From: JBBRCX01 sp038204465
GTDB taxonomy: Bacteria > Planctomycetota > Phycisphaerae > Tepidisphaerales > Tepidisphaeraceae
Direction of reading: 5' to 3'
Assembly (NCBI GenBank): GCA_038204465.1
Contig: JBBRCX010000070.1
Coordinates: forward strand, 1 to 24,732
DNA length: 24,732 nucleotides
The notes under the pieces were generated by a model. That model searched no databases, had not been told where the DNA came from, and worked only from the letters and a program-made list of their open reading frames with translations. Below are positions 1 to 9,007 of the stretch, piece after piece. Each line of letters opens with the position of its first letter. Position 1 is the first letter of the stretch. The position numbers and the translations under genes are program-made.

Positions 1-2
1 CG

Positions 3-1088
3 TTGCACATCGTGATCGGCGAGCAGGCGCCGAAGAACTGGGCGATCAGCTATAGCGACCGGCTGCTCCCCCTGCTCACGCCCCCGCTCATTCTCTTCAC
101 CTACCTGTTCTACCCGCTGATATGGCTCCTGAACGTTGCGACCAACGGAGTGCTGCGCCTGACCGGCGTGAAAAGCAAACTGGGGGCTGAAGGAGCGGTC
201 CCGCACACCGAGCAGGAACTTCGGGCGCTGGTGACGCAGGCGGTGGCGGGCGGCACGATCCCCGAGGGCCGGGAGATGATCCTCACCAGCGCCTTTGATT
301 TCGGGGACCTCAAGGTCCGGCAGATCATGAAGCCGCGGACCGAGGTGGACTACCTCACCCTCGATCAGCCGATCGGCGACGTGCTGCGGGTGGTGCAGAA
401 AAGCGCCTACACGCGACTGCCGCTGTGCGACGGGGACATCGATCACGTAATCGGGCTGGTCCACATGAAGGACCTTTTTGCGCATCTGAACCTTGTGCCG
501 GGGAAGCTGCGATTCGTGGATGAGAAAACGGCGGGCGGGGAGCTGATCGCGATTCCGACAGGGCTTCCGGGCTCGGCGGTGCACGTGATCGGCTCGGGGG
601 AAATCGACCTGCGAAAGATCAAACGCGACGTGCTGCGCGTGCCGGAGTTGCTGGCGGTGCCGCGGCTGCTGCGGCAGTTCCAGACCAGCCACGTTCACAT
701 GGCGGTGATCGTTGACGAATACGGCGGCACGGCGGGGATCGTGACGCTGGAAGACGTGCTGGAGGAGATCGTCGGCGAGATCGAGGATGAATTCGATCCG
801 GCGGTGCGGGTCGATTTCGTGAAAGAAGGAGAGTCGTACCGGGTCAACGGTCTGTTCCCGCTGCATGAGCTGCGCGAGCGACTGGAGCTTGGGGACCTGG
901 ACGCGCAGGAGGTGGACACGGCGGGTGGATATATCACGCAGCAACTGGGGCGTTGGCCGCGCCCGGGCGACACCGTGGACCTTGGGGATTACGTCGCGCG
1001 GGTCATCTCGATGCAGCAGCGGACGGTGGGAGAGGTGCTGATCACGCCCAAGCCGCGGACCGAAGACGGCGCGCCGCAGGGGAAATAG
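3..1088 (+). CDS. CorC/HlyC-type CBS-domain membrane protein (5' end outside window)
   Basis: This is the C-terminal part of a DUF21/CBS/CorC_HlyC membrane protein, a family linked to Mg2+/Co2+ efflux or metal homeostasis at the inner membrane. The visible protein opens with the family's G-E-x-x-P-K-x-x-A segment at residues 6-14. That segment normally lies inside DUF21, so the true start and the first membrane helices are upstream of base 1. One membrane stretch remains (about 22-51). A CBS pair follows at roughly 104-160 (with MKPRTEV) and 207-262 (with VDEYGGTAGIVTLED, the strongest signature), then a CorC_HlyC domain at about 268-350. Between the CBS motifs lies a segment of about 50 residues that looks longer than usual. 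The gene converges with the FHA gene, leaving 32 bp between the stops. The family call is confident; the transported ion is not known. Confidence 0.88.
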   Translation: MHIVIGEQAPKNWAISYSDRLLPLLTPPLILFTYLFYPLIWLLNVATNGVLRLTGVKSKLGAEGAVPHTEQELRALVTQAVAGGTIPEGREMILTSAFDFGDLKVRQIMKPRTEVDYLTLDQPIGDVLRVVQKSAYTRLPLCDGDIDHVIGLVHMKDLFAHLNLVPGKLRFVDEKTAGGELIAIPTGLPGSAVHVIGSGEIDLRKIKRDVLRVPELLAVPRLLRQFQTSHVHMAVIVDEYGGTAGIVTLEDVLEEIVGEIEDEFDPAVRVDFVKEGESYRVNGLFPLHELRERLELGDLDAQEVDTAGGYITQQLGRWPRPGDTVDLGDYVARVISMQQRTVGEVLITPKPRTEDGAPQGK

Positions 1089-1120
1089 CCGGAAGAGAGA
1101 AGCAGGGAATAGATGGAGGC

Positions 1121-4100
1121 TCAGGCGACGATGGGTTCCTCGTCGTCGGCTTCCAGCGTGTCACGGGCGTGGAAGTCGCCTTGCGCATCGTCGTCGGCCT
1201 GGGGCGTGGCGTCCTGCTCCTGCTCCTGCTGTGGCGTGCGATTGCCCGGATCGGAATAGGCATTGTCGGCCCGGCCGCGCAGCGACAGGAGCAGCAGCAC
1301 GCCGAAGACAAGCAGGATGCCAGCTTCGGCAAAGGACAGATAGCGCCAGCGCGGGTCAGGCATCTCGGCGAGATGGACGGAAGTGTCACCGGGCGGAACT
1401 GGAACGACGGCGCCCGCCAGGCTGTCCTGGAGTTGCTGGGCCCTGTCCCGCGCTTCCTGCAGCCGGGAGCTGATCATCGCGACCTGAGCGGCATGGGCGG
1501 CAGCCTTGCCCTCGGCTTCCTTGGCGCGGGCGACGTTAAGCTCGGCGTCGTTGGCAGCCCTGGTCGCGGCCATCGCCTTTTCGGAGGCATCCTGGATGGC
1601 AGCCATGCGCTTCTCGCGCTGCTGGCGGAGCATGTCGTCGGCGGCTTTGCGCTCGGGAGGATTCCTGGGGATGGGCGCGCGGACGGCGGCGAGTTCCTTC
1701 TTACGAGCGTCTATCGATGCGGCGATCTGAGTGGCGTTGTTCTCCAGTTGCTTGACGGCCTTGTCGGGGCCGACATTGGCGGCGGCGAGGGCCTGGGCAT
1801 ATTTCTCTCGTGCCTTATTGAGATCTGCGGTTCGCTCGTCGACTTGTTTGGCGACTGTTTTCTGCTCGTCGGGGAGCTGCTCGATCAGGGGTTTGGCGGT
1901 GGAGAGGTTCTTCAGGAGTTCCTGCATCGCCTTGTCATTCTTCGACCTGGCTTGTTCGGTGCGCTTGAGGCTGTCGTCAACGAAGCCCTGGAGGGTCTTA
2001 TCGTCTTCGGTGTTGGAAGCTCCAGCGCCGAGCTGGTTGCGCCGTTCCTGAATCTTGGAGTCGAGGCTTGCCACCTCGTTCTTCAGCTGCTCGGCCTGGG
2101 CGGTGAGCCCCTGCCCCTCGGCGGCGTTGCGCTGGCGCTGCTTGACGGCGCGGTCATCGAGCAGGCTGCGGAGATGGTCGTCGCCCTCCATGGCCTGAGA
2201 GATCTGCAGGCTGTTCTTCAGCGCCGTCACGCGCTGCAACTCGGTGAGGCTGGCCTCGTCGGACTTCTGTTGCTCCAGCAGCTCCCCGTTTAGTTCCCGG
2301 ATCTTGTCGGCCGCCAGCTTGGCGGCGGTGAGGTAAGTGTCGAATTGCGAGCGGCCGGGCGTGAGGGTCTTGCGGGCGGCGGCGATCTGTTCCTCAAACT
2401 TTCGCACCGCCTGGTCGAGGGAGTCGGCGGCGGCGGAGACCTGGTGCCCGCGGCCTTTCTTGGCTTCATCCAACTGCGTGCGAAGCTCCTTCAGTTGCTG
2501 GCTCCATTCCAAAATCTGCGGATCGGCGGCGATGGATGCGGCGGTGGGCGCGGCGGGCGCGGTGGCCGGCGCAGAGGAGTCGGGCGCTGGGGGCACCGCG
2601 GGCGTATCGACATCCTGAGCGGTGCGAAGCTTCTCGCGGTAAATGTCGGTGAGCCGGTCGGCCTCCTTCTTCAGTTCCGCAGCGGTGCGGGCGGGGTCGG
2701 CGGGGAGCTTTGCCCGGGCCAGCTGATCTTCCTCCGCCAGCTTCGCGTAGGTGGCGCGCTCGTGCGTCAATCCGCTGAGCTCGTCCTCGGCGGCCTTCTT
2801 CTGCGCGGCAAGGCGGTCAGCCGCGTCCTTGAGCTTCATGTTATTCGGATGGTTGTAGAGCGCCTTGAGCAGCGCCAGCATTCGAAGATCGTCACCGGGT
2901 TCGTTGCTTTGGCGCGAGAGCAGCAACGCGTTGCTGTTGTCCTGAAGGCGGGCGGCCTCGATCACTTTCTCAAACGCGAGCCCATCAGAGACGGCGTTGC
3001 CGAGGAAACCGGGCGGGACCTGGCGCGGGTCGCCCTGCAGAATGTCGCGGGCGACTTGGCGCACGCTCGCGTCGCGCAGGTTGTTCTTCTGCTGCACATG
3101 GAACTTTTGCCGCTCCTCGACACGCAGGTCGTTGAGGCGATCGAAGGCGAGCGATCCTTCCACCTTGAAACGTCCGGGGAGCCAGGTCGGCACGAAGTAG
3201 TAGATGCCGCCGGCAGCGCCGAGCGCGCAAACGATCATGGCGATCACGAGGGCGATGACGCGCGTGCGACGGCGCGGCGGAACGGGTCCTTCGTCGAAGT
3301 CATCGCCGGCGGCGTCATCAAATTCCGGCGGGGCATAGGCCGGCGGATGCGGCAGATTTCCGCGCCGCTCGAGGGGTTGCAGCGTCTGGGGCCGGGCCTT
3401 GGCGCGCTCGGCGGCTGCGAAGGGGTTGCTCAGACGCTGTCCGTGCTGCCCGGGCGCGGGGGCGATTGCCTCGGGCGGCCAGGTGTCGGGGATCTGCTCC
3501 GGGACCTCGGGCGCCTGCACACCCGGAGCAGTCTGGGAGAAGACGTCGACTTCGCGCGCGGGGGCGAGGGCCAGTCCATCGAAGGCGGTGCTGACGGATT
3601 CGCTCGGCACTTGCGTGCGACCGGCGAACGGTGGAATGACGGTCCCGGGCGCGTCACCGGGAGAAGCTTCGAACGGATTTCGCAGGGAGCGCGGTGGCGT
3701 TGCCCGGGCCGCGCCGCGCGCGGGCGGGGGCGGCGTTGGGTATTTGGGCTTTTCGGCCGGCCTCTCGACTTGCGGTGTGGGCGCCTCGGACGCCGGGGAA
3801 GCCGCAGGAGCATCTGTCTCGGCTTCGGCCGGCTCCGTGTAGTTTTCGAGGTCGAGAGGCTCTTCGTCCGAAAGTGCCTCGCCGGTCTGTGAATCATCCG
3901 GCGCGTCGGCGAACATGCCGGTATCGCCTGAGTCGAGCGGCTGCGGCAGAGGCGGAAGGGCATCGGCGTCATCGGTGAATTCGAGGAGCGATTCATCGCC
4001 GTCTTCCGCGGTGGGCTCAGGGTGAGCGGTCGCGGCGGCAGCGGGCGGCGCGGCGGCAGGCGGCAGGGCGGTGGGCGGCGCGGCCGGCGGGGGCGCGGCC

Positions 4101-6958
4101 GGGGGCGATTGTTTCGGAGGCGGAGGCGGCGCCTGGGCGGCGGGTGCGGTCGGGAGGACCGGCTCTGGTTTCGGTGGGCTGACCTTTGGCGCGAAGGTGA
4201 CCGGAACCTGTCCGAACGGGGCGGAGCGCGACAATTCGGGCAGCACCAGCGGCATGCCGCCAAGGAAGCTCGCCTGATCGCGCGCCATGCCGCGGAAGAG
4301 GTTCTGGGGCGGGAGCGGCCCGGGCTGCTGCGGGGGCGGCGGAGGCTCGGCCCTGGGCGCTTCGGCTTCCGTCGGGGCAGCCTCCGGCGCTTCGGCGATC
4401 GCTTCGGGGGATGCGGACTGATCCGTTGCGGAATCGACCACTTCAAGCTCGAACTCATCCGCGCGGGCGGGCTCGAGCTCTTCGAGAGGCGTGCTGAAGT
4501 CGATCGGTTCCGCCTCATCAAGCTCGTCGATCGGAGTTGAAGCGGACGCCTGGTCTTTAGGCGCGATGGGGGCAGGCTCGACCGAGGGCTCGAAGTCGAC
4601 CGGCGCGGCCGGCGAGGCGAGATCCTGTGGCGTCGAGGCTTCGTCGATCGGCCCGGCCAGATGAGTCTGTTCTTCGCGGAGGGTCGGCCCGAGATCGAGA
4701 ACAGCCCGATCGGCGCCCAGTTCCTCGTCGAGAAGTTCCTCGAAGGAGAACTTCAGCTCAGTGTCATCCTCGGATTCAGCGGCGTGTGCAGGAGTCTGGG
4801 CTTCCGCGGGGGCTGTCGGAGTCGGCTGCGGGGTGTCTCGGGCCTCGGGGGTTGCTTCGACGAGCGGGCCGATCGAATCCCCCGCGAAGTCTTTGACGGC
4901 GTCGCCGAAGTTAGTGTCGGACAGCGCGGCTTCGGGTTCTGCCGCCGGGGTGAAGGTCGCGTCCTGGATCGTCTGATCGATGTCGAGCGCGGACTCGGGG
5001 GTTGGCTCGGTTTTGTCGACGACTTCGACGCCCTCAAGGGCTTCGGGAAGCGGGGGCAACGATGACCCGGAGAGGTCGAGATCCAGCAGTGGCGCAGCGG
5101 GCTGCTCCTGGAGCTCGTCGAGGAAATCGGCTTCGAGTTCGGCAAAATCGAGGGGCGCAGGCTCAACTTCTCTCAGAGCGGAGAGGTCGACCGATTCCAG
5201 ATCGATCGGGGCGGGTGGTGCGGGCTCGGGCGGTTTCTTCGCTTTGCGGGCAGGCGCGGACGGCGGCGCTTGCTGCGGCGCGGGGGAGGCCGCCTCTGCG
5301 TCGGAGGCCAGGTCAAAGCCGGTTTCCGCCCTGTCGTGCGCAGGAGACGCGGCTTTCGATCCTGCCGCGGGCGCAGCAGCATCGTCATCGAGCACGGCTG
5401 TGCCGTCGGCGGCGAGCGGATCATCTTCCTGCGGGAAACGAAGCACGGAATCCTTTGCGGGCGCGGGTACTTTGCCCGATGGCGCCGGCCCTTTGGGCGC
5501 CTCCGCGCGAGCTTGCGGAAGCTCGTCGAGCGGCAGCGGCCCGAATTCGGCCGGCTCGGATGGCCTCGGAGTACGCGCCTTCGCTACGGCATCAGGCGCG
5601 GTCGGAGCGGGTGCCTCCGCGGCGAGCTCGTCGGCGGCACTGGCGACGTCCAATTCGTCCAGCGATGCATCGTCGGAGCGCAGCGCGATGTCGGGCGTGG
5701 ACGCGAAAGCGATCGCCTCGTCCGCTTCGTCCTGCAGGTCGGCGAACGTGCCGGAGGCGCTTGACTTTTGAGAATAGATGTCCGCATCGACCAATAACTG
5801 TTGCTCGTCGGCCGCCATATCAACACTGCCAGCGGCTTCGTCGAGGGCTGGCGACAAGACAGGTTTTTCGCGCTTCGGCTCATCGACGAGGGGGATCGCC
5901 GCGGTGTCGGCGCTGGTAACGGGAGCTTCATTGTCGGCGTCGAGGCGGATAAAATCGGCAGGTTCGGCCGGTGCCAGGGCCGGGGGCATCGGGACGGCGG
6001 AAAGGTCGGCTTGGAGCGGAAGCAGGTCGGGTTCGGGGGGAGGCACCTCGGCAGCCTGCTCTTCGACGATGACGGGAATGCGTTCCTCGGTTTCCCGGGA
6101 GGGCTGGGGCGTGGGCGGGAGCTGTGGGCGCTGGACCGGGGCTTCGTCCTCGGGAACCGCCTCGGCTTCGACTGTTTCGGCCTCATCGAGGGGCTCGAGA
6201 TCAACCGGTTCCTGCTCGGCAAGCCCTGCTTCACCGATGGCGGGCGGCCCCATTGAGTCCTCGCTCAGGGTGGCGGTGCCAACGAGGTCTTCCAGCTCAT
6301 CGAGTTCTTCGCCACTGGCGGCGGCGTAGCGAAATTGGGTGTCACCGATCCTGATCTTGTCGCCAAATTCAAGCTCGTCCTGGTGGACGTTTTTAGCGTT
6401 GACCCAGGTGCCGGTGCGCGAGCCGAGATCGCGAATGAAGCGTCGGCCATTGAGCTCGAAGATGACAGCGTGCGTGGTCGAGACGGAGAGTTCGGAGAGG
6501 GCAAGATCGCATGTTGGCCGGCGGCCGATGAGCATGGCCCGCCCGGGGATGCGAAGGGAGGGCTCGGCGCCGACGAAATCCAATTCCGCCGCGGGGGCTG
6601 CGTTCGCAGCGGTGGGCAGGACCTGTCCGGACTTGTCGGTGAACTGGAAGGTAAAGCTGCCGATTTTGAGGATGTCGCCGTCGCGGAGGTCGGCCTCCTT
6701 GATCTGTCTGCCGTTGACATAGACGTGGGCGCGGCTGGCGAGATCGCGGACGTAGACCCCATCGCGAGAGTTGACGATGAGGGCGTGGGACTTACTGATG
6801 GATCGCGAGAGCAGGTGCAGATGGGAGCGGTTGCGCGAGCCGACGACGGTGACGGGGCGGCCAAGCGGCATGAAAGGCTTGCCCGCGTGGGCGCCCTGCG
6901 GCACCAGCGCAGGTGCGGCGGCGGTCGGCGCTCTGCTGGAAGATGAAGGTACAGCCAT
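1121..6958 (-). CDS. Giant double-FHA membrane protein with co-polymerase-like coiled coil
   Basis: This 1945-residue protein is probably a signalling or scaffold protein of the inner membrane. FHA domain 1 lies at about 36-106 (S-x-x-H ending at H58, VNG at 81-83). FHA domain 2 lies at about 137-211 (GRR at 145-147, H163, GSRTGTWVN at 179-187). FHA domains bind phosphothreonine. A linker of about 1000 residues follows, rich in Ala, Pro, Glu and Asp, with a poly-Pro/Ala stretch near 940-980 and three N-[LP]-F motifs at N886, N1094 and N1178. After a basic PRRRTR stretch comes membrane helix 1 (1234-1256), then about 600 residues of mostly charged helical coiled coil, membrane helix 2 (about 1876-1895) and an acidic tail. 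The two-helix layout with a long coiled coil between them resembles Wzz/GumC co-polymerases; that comparison is inference. An AGGAC site lies 7 nt before the ATG. Long reading frames on the opposite strand are GC-driven shadows. Confidence 0.85.
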   Translation of the reverse strand: MAVPSSSSRAPTAAAPALVPQGAHAGKPFMPLGRPVTVVGSRNRSHLHLLSRSISKSHALIVNSRDGVYVRDLASRAHVYVNGRQIKEADLRDGDILKIGSFTFQFTDKSGQVLPTAANAAPAAELDFVGAEPSLRIPGRAMLIGRRPTCDLALSELSVSTTHAVIFELNGRRFIRDLGSRTGTWVNAKNVHQDELEFGDKIRIGDTQFRYAAASGEELDELEDLVGTATLSEDSMGPPAIGEAGLAEQEPVDLEPLDEAETVEAEAVPEDEAPVQRPQLPPTPQPSRETEERIPVIVEEQAAEVPPPEPDLLPLQADLSAVPMPPALAPAEPADFIRLDADNEAPVTSADTAAIPLVDEPKREKPVLSPALDEAAGSVDMAADEQQLLVDADIYSQKSSASGTFADLQDEADEAIAFASTPDIALRSDDASLDELDVASAADELAAEAPAPTAPDAVAKARTPRPSEPAEFGPLPLDELPQARAEAPKGPAPSGKVPAPAKDSVLRFPQEDDPLAADGTAVLDDDAAAPAAGSKAASPAHDRAETGFDLASDAEAASPAPQQAPPSAPARKAKKPPEPAPPAPIDLESVDLSALREVEPAPLDFAELEADFLDELQEQPAAPLLDLDLSGSSLPPLPEALEGVEVVDKTEPTPESALDIDQTIQDATFTPAAEPEAALSDTNFGDAVKDFAGDSIGPLVEATPEARDTPQPTPTAPAEAQTPAHAAESEDDTELKFSFEELLDEELGADRAVLDLGPTLREEQTHLAGPIDEASTPQDLASPAAPVDFEPSVEPAPIAPKDQASASTPIDELDEAEPIDFSTPLEELEPARADEFELEVVDSATDQSASPEAIAEAPEAAPTEAEAPRAEPPPPPQQPGPLPPQNLFRGMARDQASFLGGMPLVLPELSRSAPFGQVPVTFAPKVSPPKPEPVLPTAPAAQAPPPPPKQSPPAAPPPAAPPTALPPAAAPPAAAATAHPEPTAEDGDESLLEFTDDADALPPLPQPLDSGDTGMFADAPDDSQTGEALSDEEPLDLENYTEPAEAETDAPAASPASEAPTPQVERPAEKPKYPTPPPPARGAARATPPRSLRNPFEASPGDAPGTVIPPFAGRTQVPSESVSTAFDGLALAPAREVDVFSQTAPGVQAPEVPEQIPDTWPPEAIAPAPGQHGQRLSNPFAAAERAKARPQTLQPLERRGNLPHPPAYAPPEFDDAAGDDFDEGPVPPRRRTRVIALVIAMIVCALGAAGGIYYFVPTWLPGRFKVEGSLAFDRLNDLRVEERQKFHVQQKNNLRDASVRQVARDILQGDPRQVPPGFLGNAVSDGLAFEKVIEAARLQDNSNALLLSRQSNEPGDDLRMLALLKALYNHPNNMKLKDAADRLAAQKKAAEDELSGLTHERATYAKLAEEDQLARAKLPADPARTAAELKKEADRLTDIYREKLRTAQDVDTPAVPPAPDSSAPATAPAAPTAASIAADPQILEWSQQLKELRTQLDEAKKGRGHQVSAAADSLDQAVRKFEEQIAAARKTLTPGRSQFDTYLTAAKLAADKIRELNGELLEQQKSDEASLTELQRVTALKNSLQISQAMEGDDHLRSLLDDRAVKQRQRNAAEGQGLTAQAEQLKNEVASLDSKIQERRNQLGAGASNTEDDKTLQGFVDDSLKRTEQARSKNDKAMQELLKNLSTAKPLIEQLPDEQKTVAKQVDERTADLNKAREKYAQALAAANVGPDKAVKQLENNATQIAASIDARKKELAAVRAPIPRNPPERKAADDMLRQQREKRMAAIQDASEKAMAATRAANDAELNVARAKEAEGKAAAHAAQVAMISSRLQEARDRAQQLQDSLAGAVVPVPPGDTSVHLAEMPDPRWRYLSFAEAGILLVFGVLLLLSLRGRADNAYSDPGNRTPQQEQEQDATPQADDDAQGDFHARDTLEADDEEPIVA

Positions 6959-7362
6959 TCGGAAAGTCCTGTCGCGAGCCGGTAAGGACGCGAGAGACGC
7001 GCTGGCCGGCTCCTCGATTATGGCACCGGGACAGGAACCTTTCGCCTTGGAGGCGTTGCCACAACTCTAAACCGGGCCAAGCCTTCGAATCAACGATCGG
7101 GCCGTCAAGCCGGCGAATTTTTTCCGCCTTTTCCGCTCCAAACCGGCCTGTGCAGACCGCCCTACGAGCACCGTTTCCCGCCCTTCGGAAGCGAGTTTGG
7201 GCGCATTGCCGCTCGCGCGAGGGGGCATTTTACCAGCGCATGGGCAAAGGGCGAAGAAAAATGGCGCTCCCGTCGGGGGGGCCCGAGTTATCGGACGGTA
7301 ACCTGACCCCGTCATGACCGCGGTCGATCGGGATAGGAAATGCCGTAGAGGACCGGACGAGG
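6959..7362. other. Intergenic region upstream of the FHA gene
   Basis: These 404 bases separate the purH stop from the start of the FHA gene; both genes read leftward. I find no convincing gene. A 10-bp palindrome GACCGCGGTC lies at 7316-7325, and T-runs and A-runs occur near 7120-7140 and 7255-7260, but none forms a clear stem followed by U-tract in the right orientation. The region presumably holds the FHA gene promoter, but I see no close match to the sigma-70 consensus. Confidence 0.4.
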
Positions 7363-8928
7363 TCAATGCTTGAAGTGGCGCTGGCCGGTCAGGACCATGG
7401 CGGCGCCGGCGCGGTTGGCGACCTCGATGCTGTCCTGGTCCTTCAGGGAGCCGCCGGGCTGGATGATCGCGGTGACACCCGCATCGAGCAAAAGTTGCGG
7501 GGCATCGGGAAAAGGGAAGAAGGCGTCGGAGGCGGCGACGCAGCCTCTCACGCGGTCGGCGGCCTTGGCGATCGCGAGGCGGGCCGCCGAGGGCCGGTCC
7601 ATCTGCCCCGCCCCTGCGCCCATCAACATTTCGTCCTTCGCGACGACGATCGCGTTGCTCTTCACGTGCTTGCAGACGAGCCAGGCGAAGCGCAAGTCGT
7701 TCATCTCTTTCTCGGTCGGCTTGCGCTCGGTGACAGCTTTCCAGCCTGCCTCGTCGAGGCCCAGCAGGTCGCGCTGCTGGACGAGCAAGCCCCCGACGAT
7801 CTTGTGCATGTGAAGCTCATTGGCGTCGAATCGAGCGACGGGGCCGACTTCGAGCAGGCGGACGTTCTTCCAACGATCGCGCAACATCTTGAGCGCGTCC
7901 AGTTCGAAAGAGGGCGCGACGATCACTTCGAGCAGCTTGTCGATGGAGGTGATGGCGGCGGCGGTCCGGGCGTCGATCGGCCGGTTGAGCGCGACGATGC
8001 CGCCGAAGGCTGCGAGCGGATCGCCTTCAAAGGCGCGGGTGAAGGCGGTGGGAAGATCGTCGGCGACGGCGCAGCCGCAAGGCGTGGTGTGCTTTACGAT
8101 ACAGGCGGCGGGCCGGTTGAATTCTTTCACGGCGGCGAGGGCGCCGTCGGCGTCGAGGAGATTGATGTAAGAGAGCGCTTTGCCGTGAAGCTGCCTGGCG
8201 AAGGCGACGGAGGCTTCATCGGGTTTTTTCCCGACGAGGAGGGTCGCCTTCTGATGCGGATTTTCGCCGTAGCGGAGGTCGAGGGCCTTGTGGAGATCGA
8301 GCACCATGCCGGCGCTGTCGATGCCGGCGGCGCTGGCGAGATAGTTGGCGATGAGCGAGTCGTACTCGGCGGTGTGGGCGAAAGCGCGCTGGGCCTGCTT
8401 GAGGCGGTGCTTGCCGCAGGTGGCGCCGTTGTGTTCCTCGAGATCGCCCAGGACCTTCTCGTAGCGGTCGGGCGAGGTGACGACGAGCACGAACTTATGG
8501 TTCTTGGCGGCGGAGCGGATCATGCTGGGGCCGCCGATGTCGATGTTCTCAATCGCTTCCTCAAAGGTGACGCCGGGCTTCTTTACCGTCTGCTCGAAGG
8601 GATAGAGGTTGATGCAGAGGAGATCGATGGGAGAGATCGAATGCTCGCGCATCGCGGCCTGGTGCTCGGGGTTGTCGCGAAGGGCAAGCAGGGCTCCGTG
8701 GATCTTCGGGTGCAGCGTCTTGACGCGTCCATCCATCATCTCGGGGAAGCCGGTGATCTGGGCGACGTCGGTAACCGGCAGGCCCGCGTCACGGAGGAAG
8801 CGCGCGGTGCCGCCGGTGCTGATCAACTCGATGTGGAACTCATGGTGAAGCGCCCTGGCGAAGTCGAGGAGGCCGGTTTTGTCGTAAACGGACAACAGGG
8901 CCCGTTTCACGGGGACGAGGTCGGACAT
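7363..8928 (-). CDS. purH: Bifunctional AICAR transformylase / IMP cyclohydrolase
   Basis: PurH catalyses the last two steps of de novo purine synthesis in the cytoplasm: formylation of AICAR from 10-formyl-THF, then ring closure to IMP. The N-terminal MGS-like cyclohydrolase domain (about 1-195) shows STGGTARFL (37-45) and FPEMMDGRVKTLHPKIHGALL beginning at residue 61. The transformylase domain (about 215-521) shows DLRYGENPHQKA, the catalytic K279-H280 pair in IVKHTTPCG, a late GQMDRPSAARLA motif, and a C-terminus ending RHFKH, close to the usual RHFRH. The length of 521 residues is typical. I chose the ATG at 8928 rather than an upstream in-frame start at 9009, because MSDLVPVKRALLSVYDKTG matches the usual N-terminus and the longer version would overlap phyH. 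There is no clear Shine-Dalgarno; TACCTT sits 7 nt before the ATG. Confidence 0.97.
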   Translation of the reverse strand: MSDLVPVKRALLSVYDKTGLLDFARALHHEFHIELISTGGTARFLRDAGLPVTDVAQITGFPEMMDGRVKTLHPKIHGALLALRDNPEHQAAMREHSISPIDLLCINLYPFEQTVKKPGVTFEEAIENIDIGGPSMIRSAAKNHKFVLVVTSPDRYEKVLGDLEEHNGATCGKHRLKQAQRAFAHTAEYDSLIANYLASAAGIDSAGMVLDLHKALDLRYGENPHQKATLLVGKKPDEASVAFARQLHGKALSYINLLDADGALAAVKEFNRPAACIVKHTTPCGCAVADDLPTAFTRAFEGDPLAAFGGIVALNRPIDARTAAAITSIDKLLEVIVAPSFELDALKMLRDRWKNVRLLEVGPVARFDANELHMHKIVGGLLVQQRDLLGLDEAGWKAVTERKPTEKEMNDLRFAWLVCKHVKSNAIVVAKDEMLMGAGAGQMDRPSAARLAIAKAADRVRGCVAASDAFFPFPDAPQLLLDAGVTAIIQPGGSLKDQDSIEVANRAGAAMVLTGQRHFKH

Positions 8929-8970
8929 GAGCGTGAAGGTAAGAAGTGAGGGGTGGAAATGAAAGACGGC

Positions 8971-9000
8971 TTGGGAAGGAAGCGGGCGGCGGTTTAAGAT
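8971..9000 (+). promoter_or_regulatory. Predicted sigma-70 promoter of the dioxygenase gene
   Basis: TTGGGA (8971-8976) and TAAGAT (8995-9000) are separated by 18 bp. Each matches 4 of 6 consensus bases. The -10 ends 7 nt before the ATG at 9008, so transcription should start on or next to the start codon and give a leaderless mRNA. No Shine-Dalgarno is present. The site lies in the 79-bp gap between divergent purH and phyH genes. Confidence 0.45.
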
Positions 9001-9007
9001 ACGCAGC

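Noticed and set aside
953..3892. Two long plus-strand open frames (446 and 515 codons) opposite the FHA gene
   Set aside because: They have repetitive Gly/Leu/Arg composition, no recognisable domains, and lie antisense to a gene with clear FHA and membrane features. GC-rich codon use leaves the opposite strand open.
7080..7140. T-run after GCCG/CGGC as a terminator
   Set aside because: The stem is only 4 bp and the U-tract is on the plus strand, where no gene ends nearby.
7366..8949. A 527-codon plus-strand frame opposite purH
   Set aside because: purH is unmistakable on the minus strand; the plus frame is a Gly/Val/Ala/Asp-rich shadow.
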